Positions 11,769-24,800 of a DNA stretch of 64,000 nucleotides are shown piece after piece. The stretch's first letter is position 1, and every line of letters begins with the position of its first letter. The position numbers and the translations under genes were made by a program. Under the pieces are notes generated by a model, which ran no database searches, was not told the DNA's origin, and worked only from the letters and a program-made list of their open reading frames with translations. The DNA is from Knoxdaviesia capensis (lineage: Eukaryota > Ascomycota > Sordariomycetes > Microascales > Gondwanamycetaceae), in contig LNGK01000013.1 of assembly GCA_001510575.1 (NCBI GenBank), positions 149,011-213,010 on the forward strand. The letters run 5' to 3'.

Positions 11769-12878
11769 GGTTATAAGCCCTCCGCGCTCGTTACTACTAT
11801 ATAATACTTTATAATATATACTATCTATATAATATCTAATTTACCCTTATACGCTCGTCCGACTACGGCCTCTAGTAATAGAGCTAGTAGCCCTTCTAAC
11901 CTACCCCTAATTAAGAATTCTTCCCCTATATTAGCCGTATCTACTTACCTCGAATCCGTAGATAAGGTAATTAATTACCCTACCCTATTCTCTATCGATT
12001 AACTAATACCTCTTCCTATTAAAGAATATATTAATACTCCTAATACTACTATATACGAGCCTAATCCTACTATCCCCCCCTACTCTAACGATCCTACTAT
12101 TCCCTACTCCGCCGAGGAAAACGATATTAATATATTAATACCGCCCCCCTAGGGTATTAATACCCGTACCGCGAAGATATAGAACCTATCTCTTACTAAT
12201 ATAAAATACTAGAAGTTTAATATTAGAGACGATATACGTCTCTCGTCCCCTAAGTAGTAGATATCCTAGTCTATATCTCTCGCCCTTACTCTCTAATAAC
12301 TAGAGGTTATAATATTTAAAGAGATAAATCTACTTCCGTTTAGAGTTTAAGTATTTATCTAAAATAAAATACGTAACGCCTATTTAGACCTCCCCTAGAA
12401 GGTCGTTTTATTATCTAACTCCCTATATACTACCTATATTAACCTTAGAGATATACTCTTTAGCGACTCGACTATAATTTATACTAAGTATATATCGTAA
12501 ATTTAAGGTTTAAGATTCTAGAAAGGGGAAACCCTAGCGGAATTCCTTACCCGCTACGAGGCCCTATCCCTTAAGATATTAATCTCTAGTATTAATTTAC
12601 TTAAGGAAATAATACTCTCTACTATTAGTAATCTAGTTATAAGATTTTACCTTTAGCTACTCCCCTAGATTAATTAAGTCTTTCCTATAAGAGGAGTTAA
12701 GGCTATAACTACTTTCCTTTACTAGGAGTTATCGGCCTACTAATACCGAATACCCCCTATTCCTAATATCGGTAAGCGGACGTTTACCCCTATTACTACT
12801 ATAATAATACTAGTAGCTACTACTAATACTAATACTACTACCGGTACCTCTAACCCCTAAAAGAGACCCCCTCGCCTC

Positions 12879-12920
12879 TACTATAACTACGGAAAGCCTA
12901 GATACTTAGCCGCCGATTAC
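12879..12920 (+). pseudogene. Relic of Gag zinc knuckle, copia A
   Basis: The frame reads Y-x2-Y-x4-Y-x4-Y with ...GKPR... spacing, matching the retroviral-type CX2CX4HX4C knuckle with every ligand replaced by Tyr. TGY (Cys) and CAY (His) both become TAY under CpA/TpG mutation, so the pattern is what RIP predicts. Confidence 0.75.
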
Positions 12921-15900
12921 TACGCCCCGCGAAAGTAAGGAAGTTCGAACGTAAATAAGATAAAGGTCTCTATAGTTACTAACGGTAGTAACTAACGAGA
13001 TAACGAAGCGGAAGCCGATAATACTACCGATAATAGTATATAGATATTAGATATCCCTATCGCTTTATCTAACGCTAACTTTCTTAGCTATATAAATAAC
13101 CGCTAGTTAGTAGACTCGGGCGTATTTATCTATTCCGTTATATCCGAGTCTTTCTTCGTTCCCGGGACGATTATTAAAGAAAAGAGGACTTTAAAATATA
13201 CTAGAGGAATTATTAAGTCTACTAAAAAAGGAGATATTTAACTTATTACTAGACTCTCTACCTCTATACGACTCTATAATATCTAACTACTAGAGGACTC
13301 CCCTTATAATATTCTAGGAGTTAAGAGACTCTAAAAACTAGCTATAAATAGAGAGTTTAAAGGTAAAAACGGACTATATAGTAACTAATTCTAATAGAAT
13401 AATAAGTATATCTTTATACTCGATAATAAATTCTTTATAATTAAGTTTTATATTCCTCTCGCGTCTACCGTAAATTATTCTAATATTAGTAGCCTTACTA
13501 CTCGTTTTATCCTAGCTAATAATTTATCGATACCTATTATATATACTAATATAAATACTATATATAATCGCTTACTATACTATTTACTTTAATTACTTTA
13601 TATAACTCTTTTATACTTTCTTAAAACCTAATTATCTACTTAAAAGATCCCCGATTCTTATTACTATTACTCTTATAATTTATCTAAAGCTATTAAACGA
13701 AATCTAGTTAGGGCTTATATTCCCTTACCTAGACCTATATATACGTTATACGTTAATATTAGTAATATAATTTATAAATTAGAGTCTGACCGTTAATATT
13801 TCTAGCTTTTAGTTAACGAATACTCTAAGATAAAGTAGGGCGTACTTATTTAAGTATTAAAGAAAATAGCTAGCTAGGATATTATTAATTAAATTATTTT
13901 ATTAATTAATTAGATAGGAGTAATACTAAAACGCCTAATATCTAATAACGGTACCGATATTAAGATTAGAAAATTACGAAAATTTTACTCTATAAAAGGA
14001 ATCGAACTAATTACGAGCCTAGTAGATAGACTAGCGTTTAACGGCTTTATTAAACGATATATTAAGGAAGTTATCTATTAAGTTTATCTTATTATAGCTA
14101 ACTCTAATCTACTTTCCGGATTAATATAGGACCTAATATTTACTTTAATTCTCGATATAATAAACTATATCTCGCTTACGAACCCCTCTAATTCGACGCC
14201 CCCGGCCCTTATATAGTATAAATATTTTATACTATATCTACTTATTCTAATAATTAAATACTTCCGAACTATTAGCGCTTATTACGTCGTTACTCTTACG
14301 GACGCTAAACGCCGTTCTCTCTATCGTTCTAAATTAGATACCCCCGCCTTACCTAGAGTTCTACTTAGTTATATTAGCTACTATCTATACTTAGTATAGA
14401 TACTAGTACTTAATAAAATTATTAAATCTAATAGCGTTAAGATCTATAAAAATATCCCTACGAAACTTTATAACTCCCTTTATAAATAACTATTAATATA
14501 TATTACGCCTGATAATAACGAGCCCGACGAAATAGTTATACTTAACTATATATAAGACCCTATTTCCGTAAAATAAGCCCTTAAATTTAATAAAAAAGGC
14601 TAGACTGATACTATATTTAAGGAGTTTAATAACTTCTTTACTAGGGATGTTTTTAAGTTTATACCCGCTCCTACGAATATAAAACTACTACTTTCGAAGT
14701 AGGTCTATAAGACTAAACGAAACTAGTTTAGGATCTAAGTAAAGCTAAAGGCTAGATTAGTAGCTAGAGGTAACCGATAAGTCTACGGTATAGATTACTT
14801 TAATACCGTAGCCTACACGAGTAGGACCGATAGCTAGAGAATAGTTATTACTCTCTTATTATACCTCGGATAGGAATCCTAATAACTTAATATAATTATA
14901 GTATACCTTTATAGTCTTATTAATAAAGATATTTACCTTTCGATCCCTTCTATACTCCGAGTATACCTTTAATATCGTAATATCTCCGTACCTAATAGGT
15001 ATATTATTAAACTTAATAGAGCCCTATATAGGCTTAAGTAAGGTACTCGATAGTAGTAATAACGATTATATACTATCCTCTCTAGTCTCGGGTTTAAGCG
15101 ACTAGTATTAGACCCGGCTATCTACTACTACCTTAAGATAAAAATAATTATCTATATATATATTAACGATTTCCTTTATATTACCCTAACTAAATTAATA
15201 CTAGATAAATTCGAGTTAGATCTCCTATCCTACCTTAACGTCGACCTTTAAGGCCTACTTTATTAGTTACTAGGTATCCGTCTCGATATTTAGGGAGAAT
15301 ATATTAAGCTCTCGTAATAATCATATCTCGACGATATCCTTAAAGAGGTCGACCTCTCTAATTATAGGCCTTATAATTTACCGTCTAAACTATAACTTAT
15401 TAATAACGAAATCCTATATTACCTTAGATTACTACTAGATAAGTATAAAGCCCCCCTTTATAGATATATCGTTAGATAACTTAATTACCTTAGTATTATA
15501 ATACGCCCCGATATATCGTTCGCTATTTTAGACTTATTATTATAACTTTCCTTACTAATACTTTTAGATTAGTACTAACTTAGACGACTTCTATAGTATC
15601 TCTCTAATTATAAATCCTTAAGGATTTACTATAACGCGCCGATTAAATATCCTAATCCCGATATAGCTTAGAAACTCCCTATTTATATATATTATAATTC
15701 TATATAGGCTAACTACCTAAAAATAAGTCGCTTATCTATAAGCTACGTATTCTTCTTTAACGGTAGCCTAGTTACCTAGGTATCTCGTTAATAAAAGGTT
15801 ATCGCTAAATTATCCGCCGAAGCGGAATATATTACTACTTCCGATACTACCGCTTATACTATATAGATATACTAGTTCCTAATAGAAATTAAGTATAATA

Positions 15901-16184
15901 CTAATATAATACTCTTCTACGATAATAAGAGTACGATCGTACTTATATCCTCTAATAAGATATAATATAGATCCTAATATATCCGAATATATTTCTACTT
16001 TCTTTATTAAGTAATCGCTAAAGGCCTTATTACTCTAGTATACGTCCCTACTATTAAATAGCTTACTAATATATTTACTAAACTAGTAACCCCTATTATA
16101 TTCTTACGCTTAACGAAGGCGTTAATAGATACTAATATAAGACCTCCGCACGACGCCGTCTACCTTATATCGATTAAAGGGGAG

Positions 16185-16397
16185 TAAGAGAAGGAAGGTA
16201 ATCGATATAAGGTAAAAGCCCTAACCCTATAATAACTTATTAATAGAATTAATTAGTTATTTACCCCTAATAATAATCTATATATATTAACATTTCCTAT
16301 TCCGGAATAAGGGAGAAGAAAACTTAGTCCTAACATAACTAAGAAATCAATTAAAGTCTGTTTTCATCAATTGTTCCACTACTACGTGATTCAAACA
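16185..16397 (+). repeat. Right LTR of copia A
   Basis: 213 bp ending ...GATTCAAACA. Compared with the left LTR over its first ~110 bases it shows about a dozen differences, all C to T or G to A and nearly all in CpA/TpG. Its last ~75 bases are in turn the unmutated ones. Confidence 0.87.
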
Positions 16398-17053
16398 TGG
16401 GGCAAGCCGACTGCGGACATATATGCTGACAAATCATAAGCGACTGAGAAAACCCGGCCAAACTACCCGGTCTCGGTAAAGTCGGCGCCGAAATGGGTTA
16501 ACGATATCACGTAGCCCTTTCCCGAAACGAAATATCAGAGAGACGACGGTTCAGAGCTCATTTCAAGAAGCGTGCAAAAAGTGACACAGATTCCTGTTGT
16601 TTCTGTAGCTATGCTTGTATGTCGTTGATCCGAGCATCAGTTTGAAAATAACTTAGTGTTCGCTCATGCTTCCATTCCACAACGAACGAAGCAGCCAGAG
16701 ATTTGGTACATGCAGCTCTATATCCCGGAACACGAAGCTGCTTTGGATGAAGCATTTCAATTATATTTCTAAATATACCCCTCGGCTTTCTGCCTCAGCT
16801 GGACATATAAGATGCATCATGGACTGGGCCGTTAATGTCCTATATAAGTAGTTGGAAGAAATGGTTTTTGGCCGATCAAAAACCGGTGAATGCATCCAGT
16901 CAGTGCTATGATTTGTAAAATTAATTAGTATTAAGCGACTCTTGAGATTTGCTTCGCGGTTTGGATCGGGATAGACGTGTGAGTGAAGCCAGAATAAGCT
17001 ACGTCTAAAGCATTACAATGTTATATAAAATCTGACTCACGGTGGAAGCTTCC
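16398..17053. other. Unmutated spacer between copia A and the caspase-like gene
   Basis: About 650 bases of normal composition. An open frame at 16666-16851 (61 codons) has no recognisable motif. AT-rich stretches (TATATAAG at 16840-16847, TTATATAAAA about 17022-17031) may be promoter elements for the gene that follows. Confidence 0.45.
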
Positions 17054-19170
17054 ATGCCCTCATATGAATCTCCTTCTCTCATTGCGGTTTACCTCCCTTT
17101 ACTCATTGCAGTTGAACTCCCTTCCCCTCTCCGACAGCCATTTATGAACCATGCCATGCCGACTTCTGAACAAAGTCGCAAAACATCTTCACCTTCAACG
17201 ACTCCTCTCATATACCCTCATTTGAATTTTATTGAAGCTTTCTTACGAATAATGTCGGGAGGAATTTTCAGACACTCCTTGAAGAGCCTGTCACCTCCGA
17301 GTCGGACGAATGAAGCGCAAGACCAGCTCAGTTCACCCGGATTTGAAGCCTGGTGCCCACGAGAACAAGATCCTGCGAGCCGTATAATTGCGGTCTGTGG
17401 CCCGCACGATATCGGCGCCGCAAGTCCGAGTGCAAGTGATGGATGGTTTATATCAGACTTCTATATGTTCCATCACTTGCTATCTTGTGGTATGTGTTAT
17501 GTGAAGAAACCTTGCTTAGACATGTAAAACATCGTATACTAATGAAATAAATGATTTCCAGTAGATGGCCCAAACCCCGACCAACTGTGGCTGACGTGCT
17601 TTCCCCCGGACCTTCTCGTGAAAACATATCAACAATATGCTTATGGCGACCCAAGAACGGACAACCGCAGAGTTGTTCTAAGCTCGACCCTTCTCCCGAC
17701 GATCCATAGTACTGGAAACATTCGCATCTGCTCCGGTGAAGAGATTGCCGAGCGATTCCTCTCTTGTCTAAAGGAGCAAGCTTTACTGGCTAGGAAGGAG
17801 AACAAAAGCCTGATCGTGTTCATCTTTGCCCATGGCTTTTCAACGGAGGGTGAAGCTGTTCTTGGGTCTACCAATGTACAGATCGAAAAGGTGCGCCGGG
17901 CACTGTGCACGGGTGTGGATATTGCGTTGATCAGCACTGCATGCTATTCAGGTGGGTGGCTGGTACGGAAACCCAGAAACACTCAAGATGTTCCCGGTCT
18001 GGCGGCTGCTCCAGAGGGAGAGGTCAGCTTCGCCGTTCCGTCAAGCGGCAGTGCAGGGCGAGCCTGCGGAAGCGTGATGGCATCCCTGATGCTTAAGGTT
18101 CTGCTTGACTTGGACAAGCAGAGAGAAGCAGAAGGAGAAGAAAGACAAGAAGACGAGGACGAGGATAGCGATAATCCGGGGTTCGTTGCTAGTTGTGAGC
18201 CGAGCTACATTGGATTATGTGCTGAGATAGATAAGGCCGCATATTCTATTCCGGAGATCCTTCGAGCGGACATGACTTTCTCCGCCCAGGGTGATAGATG
18301 GGGGAGTAACTATCGCACGGTCATTGGGCTACCACTGAGTTTGCTCAGACAAAGATGGGGGAATTTGGAGAAAGTCCCGCCCTCCGGCACTGGAGACGGA
18401 GAAAAGACTGGTTCAGCAGCTATCGGAAACCTCCAAGATCTCTCATTGCCAACTACCTCTATCGCCGAGTCATCTGAGCCTTCCAACCTTTCCGACCTGT
18501 CCGATCTTTCAACCTTGGCAAAACGATACCTCTCCGGAGATGTTGGCGCGGACAGCGCCGCGAACAATATAGGCATACACCAGATGGCCCGGAAGGTGGC
18601 AGAAAGCGCTTATCAGCCCACATCAAGTGAGGCCAATGCCCTATATACCCATCTAGTGTATAGGTCGTTGTGCCAACAACTGGCAGATCGGTATCTTAAG
18701 TGCTTAGATTTTTTTCAACCAGAATTCCGATGCCGGGACCTCAAGCAGGCCCAATTCAGCTGCAAGCGTCGCGATCCAGAGTTACACGATGCCCATATTC
18801 GACTTTTTCGCCTGATTGCCTACAACAAACTGTTCCCGCTAGCACCAACACCGGGCTCTGAATTCATTCAGCCGGTGCATTTCTTGTGCGTGATGCTGGC
18901 ACGACGTGGAGTCACAAGTGATCGTGACATGAAAGCCACAGTGAAGAAACTCAAAACAAGTGAGTAGTGGACGTCGAGATTAGTGTTGGTTGCCTTACTA
19001 ACTGAACTTTTCATCCAGTTTCAAGAACAGAGATCAAGAGTCTCGCCCTCGAGTGGGGGGCCTTAGACTATCTCCGAGCTCCCGGAGTTCTCTCCAGATG
19101 GACTTCACTTATCGCACTCCTTCGATCTAGAGGCGGGAACATCCCTGAAGGTGATAAAGCTTTTAGATAA
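17054..19170 (+). CDS. Caspase-like (clan CD) cysteine peptidase-fold protein, 3' end at repeat border
   Basis: Exons 17054-17489, 17562-18959, 19019-19170, giving 661 aa. ATG codons at 17144 and 17156 are alternative starts, and upstream conservation is unclear. The exon 1/2 join restores a continuous segment ...HDIGAASPSASDGWFISDFYMFHHLLSCVDGPNPDQLWLT. In exon 2, VFIFAHGF supplies a candidate catalytic His236 and ISTACYSGGW a candidate Cys273. This His-Gly ... Ala-Cys-(Tyr)-Ser-Gly arrangement is typical of caspase/metacaspase-type folds. An acidic linker (about residues 337-350) and a Ser/Leu-rich stretch separate it from a C-terminal helical part. Family, substrate and activity are unknown. 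The stop lies just past the change to RIP-mutated DNA at about 19150, so the original C-terminus may have been lost or the stop created by mutation. Confidence 0.72.
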
Positions 19171-19454
19171 CTAAGATATTAATTATATTAAGATTCAGAA
19201 ATAGTAGGATCGTAATATAGATATAAGGCTTAAAAGGGAAGCCTCTTTCTTCCGTCAACTTCTCCTATCTACTCCCTACCCTTCTTTTTCCGTCTTCTTT
19301 TTCTATATACTTACCCCCCCCCCTAGTTCTTACTTCTTCCCTCTACTTCTTCTATCTTCTATCTGCTACTTCCCCCCCCCTTCCTTCTTCCCTCCACTTC
19401 GGCTATCTGCTGCTTCTCCCCCCCTACGTCTTCCCTCCCCTTCTTCTCCCTCTT
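19171..19454. repeat. Mutated junction sequence and CT-rich tract
   Basis: The first ~90 bases are AT-rich and of unknown origin. From about 19240 to 19450 the plus strand is almost pure pyrimidine, with repeated CTTCTTCCCTCY-like units and runs of 9-11 C. Some TG (CTGCT) survives at 19360 and 19400. It could be an expanded microsatellite beside the inverted LTR. Confidence 0.6.
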
Positions 19455-19737
19455 TCTATTAGAATATAGGAAAAGTAGTTAGAATAGAAGCGTAGCTTCA
19501 CTAGTAATACTATTAGTAAAGGTAGGGGTAAAAAGATAAAATAAGTTATTAATAGATATGAGATACTAAGCTAGAATAGATAAGGGAAAGCTTCCCTTTT
19601 ATCCCCTATAGGATCTAGGCTTCCCCCTACCTAGATCCTAGATACCTCTAAGGCTTATCTTCTTATACTAGGCTCTTTATAATCGTATATTACGTCTATT
19701 AGTCTTCCCTAGGCTCTCTATCGTAGCCTATTCTTTA
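19455..19737 (-). repeat. Inverted copia LTR fragment
   Basis: Reverse complement of most of the LTR seen at 19739-20081 and 43503-43844: the shared AGCCTAGATCCTATAGGGGA, AAGCTTTCCC and TTACCCCTACC blocks occur in opposite order and strand. The first ~55 bases of the LTR are missing at the junction. With the next LTR it forms a head-to-head palindrome with a very short spacer. Confidence 0.8.
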
Positions 19738-19738
19738 A

Positions 19739-20081
19739 TATTAAATATTAGATTAATTCATATTATATTATCCTTTATATAGTCGGAAGTTTATAATAAA
19801 GAATAAGGCTACGATAAATAGCCTGGGGAAGGCTGATAGAAGTAATATGTAATTATAAAGAGCCTAGTATAGGAAAGGGAGCCTTAGAAGGTATCTAGGA
19901 TCTAGGTAGGGGGAAGCCTAGATCCTATAGGGGATAAGAAGGAAGCTTTCCCCCTATCTATTCTAGCTTAGTATTTATAGCTATTAACTACTTATCTTAT
20001 TTTTTACCCCCTACCTTTATTAATAGTACTAGCTATAAAGTTACGCTTCTAATTCTAACTACTTTTCCTATATTTCTAATA
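19739..20081 (+). repeat. LTR of copia fragment B
   Basis: 343 bp closely matching both LTRs of copia C, including its start (mutated form TATTAAATATTAG) and end (CTAATA), followed by GGTTATAAGCC, the shared primer-binding region. Confidence 0.85.
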
Positions 20082-21897
20082 GGTTATAAGCCTAGCGCTC
20101 GTAGCTTTATACCTTACTATTTTCGTTTCGACCTACCCCCCCCCCTTAACTTACTTATTAATCCTACGGGAACCGAGAAAACTTCTATAGTCCCTCCCCC
20201 CCCCTGTTTTCGGATCCTAGAAGCCGTTTAACTCCTATAGCACTCTGATTTTTTACGTTCTAATAGAACGAGTTTTAGTAACTAATTCTACCCCCCTTCC
20301 CCTACTAAGTTAGCCTTACTATTTACGATATTATATAACGAATAATATCCCCGATTAAGTCCTTAACTTCGAGGTAAAAGAGAGCCGAGCTTCTAGCTAA
20401 TAATTACGAGGCTATCCTAGAACCTAAGGAAGAGACTCTTATATATATACTTAATACCCGTAACGTCTATTATCCTCCTATCCCCTAGGTATAGTTTATA
20501 GAAGTAATAACCGAGATAGTTACTAAGAACTTAAGGGAAATTAAGAAGGATAGCGATAAGAAGTAGAACTAAATCGTAGATTTAGAGCGGTAGTAGGTAT
20601 TAATTAAGAAGATCTTAGATATATAAGATAAAGTTTTATAGATAACTTAAGAAAACGAACGATAATATAGATCCTCTTTCTAATAGTAGGAATACTAGTT
20701 AGAAGACGAAGATAACGATAACTTAGATAAAGATAGGAACTATAGACGTTTAGCTATAAAGGTTAAGATAAAAGAGCTTAAGAACTACGCTATCCTTATT
20801 AATAAGACCCTAAAGCTAGCTAGTACTTCGGAATAGCTATAATAGTCTAAAGAGTTTAAGATTACCTTAAGCGCGCTAGGTATTACTATCGAATAACTCT
20901 AAGACCTTTAACCCCTAGTAAGCGCGTATATAGTACGTATAATAAAGGAATTAATCGCCCCTAAGATTTCCTCTATATTTAAGGATAAGGTAAATACTTA
21001 TACCCTATTTAGAGTACTAAAGTAGAATTTCTAAGTAATTAGGGAATCGTAGATTAAAAATATTATAGTAGTTTTTAATTTCTAAACCGAACCGAGAGAG
21101 GGAGTATATTAAATCCTAAATCGATTTATCTCTATAGTATATAAGGTAAGATTAGAAGGGCTCGTAATCCTAACTATCTTAACCGTAACGGGCGCCTACT
21201 ATTATATTACCGCCCGCTACCCTAAGCTTAATAGAGACCTCTACGCTATCTTAAAGAGTTTTAATAAGGATATTAACGATAAGGCTACCCTTATTATAGC
21301 TATATCTAAATATATAGCTAAGAATATAAACTACGTTACGTATTAGCTATAATCTAGATATCCTCCTAACTAGAAGAAGGATAATAACGTAAAGAAACCT
21401 AACTACTATACCCCCCCCTCCCCTAAGCCTACCGCTAGTAGTATCCTTATCTAGAAGAAGAGTAATATTTAATACTATTAATATAGCTTAAAAGGTTATA
21501 TTATAAGTAAGTACTAAGTAAAGGCGAATAATAAAGAGAAGACTTATAAGCTAAGAGCCGTAAATACTACGACTTCTACTAAGAAGCCTACTAAGGGTAA
21601 AGGTAATAAGCCTCTAAAAGACGCTAAGCTAGAGGAGTTAACTACCCTCTATAGTACTACTTATACCGCTATAGACTAACGACCCTTTAAACCCTACCCT
21701 ATATACTATATCTATATAAATTAGATTTATAATATAGGTTTAGATTCCTATATTTTAAATAACTTATCTTAATTTAAGCGAGGATCCCTAAAGATTTTTA
21801 CTAATTCGATTAAGTTAGGGAGCGGATTATTAGGAATTCGATATATTAGAATTATTTAACTCTAGATAAAGGACGGATCTAACTTTAGGATTACTTA
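20082..21897 (+). mobile_element. Copia fragment B: leader and gag only
   Basis: Colinear with the first ~1.8 kb of the interior of copia C (43845-45680), including the C-rich leader tract (20142-20152), the long charged gag relic and the zinc knuckle relic at 21473-21514 (Y-x2-Y-x4-Y-x4-Y, in-frame TAA inside). Similarity to C stops at 21897 where the gypsy end begins, and no continuation is found on the other side. It is a truncated copy carrying LTR plus gag, without polymerase. Confidence 0.85.
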
Positions 21898-24800
21898 TGA
21901 TTCCTAGATATATAGTCTAAAGGACTAATAAATGAGTTATAATTATAAGACACGTATAGAGAAATATATATAAAGGGAAGCTTAAATTTTTTCTATCTTA
22001 AGATATTTCCTATAAAAGCGCGGTAGATATCTACCTTTTATAGGTCTTTTACTAGCTCTTTAAGGTATTTATATATATATAGATATATACCTAAATACTT
22101 ACCGCTAGGTAGTATCTACGTATATTAGTATACGTTTATACGTAATTATAATATACTCCGACCTATTAGGGATCTATAAGATCCCCTTTCTTAACTAGAT
22201 CGTCCGCGATCTACCTTTAACTAGTAAAGGATATTAAAAGGACTTCCCTTTATATAATTTTATACTCGTATTACGAGCGGTTTTTAACTATTTTTATATT
22301 TTTCTAGGGGTCCTCTTTTTTTTATCCTTTTCGACTTTTCTAAGCGTATAGAAAGAAATATAATATAAAGCGAGTCTAAATAGCGGTTAGATAGGAATAA
22401 TAATAGTAATCGATAGGAAAATAGGTATCTAATATAATAAAGGGGAACTTCCTATTTATAGCGTTTCGGGTAGCTATAGGTACCGTTTTATCCGTCTAAC
22501 GACGTAAATACCTTAGTATTAGATAGTATTAGGAGGGATTAAGAATACTACGACGCCTAATTAGATAGTAACGGCCTATACTATACTATATAGGTAGCGA
22601 TTACGTAACTCGTCTACCTATTATTAGTTAATATAGGCGGGCGCTACGCTAGGGAATTAGGCTATAAAGGTAACGGGGACCGGGGCGTTAAGGAAAGGGG
22701 GTACTATTACGATAGCGGTAGCTACTATTAACGCGGCTATTAACGTAAATACCGGTATTATAGGTATAACGGCGGCTCTACCGGCTAGTATTAGTACGGT
22801 AATAGCTAGTATAACGGGTACTACTACTAGCGGGGCTACCGTAGGTACCGGCGGGGGTCCTCCCTTAATAATATTAATTTCGGCGCCCTCGGTAGCCGAA
22901 AAGAGAGGTAATAGGTATACCGAGGTCGGGGCTAGCGCTAAAGCTATACGCCGTAGGCGTATAATAGTTAGTTAAATAGGTACGAGGTATCCCTTAAAGG
23001 TATATTAGATAGCTACTATATTAATAAAACGGTTTATATTATTAAATTCCGCGCTATTTAACTTCCGATTAATAGCCGTAGAGTCCCTATTATAGACGAA
23101 TATATATTTAGCTACGGCGATATCCCGTAACGCTTAGGTTTACGTACTTAGCGTATTAATCTAGTTCTTATTAGTATCTATAAAGGCGTCTATTTCCGCC
23201 GATATATTACTAAGTACCTAGTAATTAGCTTAATAGTTATAGTATTCGGTATAAGTATTCTATATAACGTTATTAATAACGTATCGGTAGTAAAGAATAC
23301 TTAGGTATTCGATACGTCTTAGTACGTATCGGGTATATAGAATTAGCTTAACGGCTCCGATTATAGCGGTAACGCGCGGTACGTTCGCGGCGGGAGTAGC
23401 GGTAGGGGGATTATTAGCTATAGGGGGTAATAGAGTATTATTAACGTTATTATTATTACTATTAGTAAGCTATTAAGAGATATTATTATCGTTTATAGTA
23501 TAAATAGTAGGCTTAGTAAGTAAAATAACTATTAGTAGTACTAGTAATAGGAAGGATAGGTAGGAAAGAGATAGTAGTAATAAAAGAGATAAAGAATTAT
23601 TTAATTCTAAATCGTTTATAGCTAGAGATCGCTAGCTTCTTATGCTTCTTCGTTAGTCGTATAACTATTCGTTTCTTTATTTATTATAAATAAGAAAGAA
23701 TTTAGCTTTTTATCGTAAAAGGTAAGGTTATTACGGCGTTTATTATACTATAGTAGTCTTTCTATTAGCTAATATAGTCCTAATAGCTATTAAACTAAGT
23801 AGTTACTAAGAAAAGCGGGTCCCGGGGGATAGAAGGGATAGCTAGATAAAGGACGTTTAGGTTAGTCGTAGTATTTAGAATACCGTACTATAGCGGTATT
23901 ATACTATTTAGTATTAGATAGCATAATTAGTACCTCCTTCCCCTCCCTTTATCGTATAAATATAGGAAAGTATAATAGTTAGCTACGTAAATATAGGTAG
24001 CTAGCGTAAAGCGCGGGAATTAGGAATAAAGAAAGGAAGAAAGAAAAAAATAGTATATAGGCGTAGCGGTAAGTCTAGAGCGTTCTATTAATTATTAATA
24101 TAGTAAAATAAGTTAAAAGTAGGGAAATACGCGGGAAAAAATCGGAAAAAGCATATAAAAAGCGGAATATTAGCGGTAATAGCGGTAAAATAAAAAAAGA
24201 ATAATAAAAGAAAAATTCTAAAAAAGGAAAATAGTATAGCTTAATAGTAAGGCGTAACTAAAATAAAAATAAAATAAAGGAAATTAGGATATAAATAGAA
24301 TTAGGATATAAATAGGGGATAACTATAGAACGAATATTATAAAGGAAAAGTAAAGTAATAGATAAAAAATAAAAAAAGAAAGGAATAGTATAAGGTAAGG
24401 TAACTATTTACCGATAGACGATAGACGCTTACGATCTAGCTCAAGTAGGCGACGACTAATATACTAAAGGCTACGAATAAGCTAGCTATCCTTAACGTAC
24501 GCTAGGAATAGGTTAAACCTATTATAGCGTTTATCGAGCCGATAACCGCCTAGTAACTCTAGAGTATAGGTATTACCCTAGTAAACGTTAATAATAAGCT
24601 ACGGTCCGTTATAGAATAGCTCGTATTTATATTTTTATAGTCGATATCGTAACGTCTAATCGCCTTTATTAAAAATACGATACGTAGCCTTATCGTTCTA
24701 TAATATAATATAGATATATATTCGGTATACCTTTACGGAGTTAGATACTAGGCGAACGGTCTTAAATAACTATCTTTCACGAGCTAAATCTTACTAGGAG

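Larger units (their letters stand above)
11558..16397 (+). mobile_element. Ty1/copia LTR retrotransposon, copy A, inactivated by RIP
   Basis: Element of 4.84 kb with direct terminal repeats (about 11558-11768 and 16185-16397). A purine-rich AAAGGGGAG lies just before the right LTR, as expected for a polypurine tract. Read on the plus strand with stops ignored, the interior shows a Gag zinc-knuckle position (12879-12920), an integrase-like segment (about 13970-14100), the reverse transcriptase motif YIND (15159-15170), the RNase H segment SAEAEY (about 15809) and a C-terminal VYVPTIKQLTNIFTK-like segment near 16040. The order integrase, RT, RNase H is that of copia. There are dozens of TAA/TAG stops and no ATG, so it is a fossil. 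Flanks TATGG and TGGGG match only partly, so no clean target duplication is claimed. Confidence 0.9.

Noticed and set aside
11553..16402. 5-bp target duplication for copia A
   Set aside because: Flanks TATGG and TGGGG differ at two positions, one of them a transversion, so the duplication is not supported.
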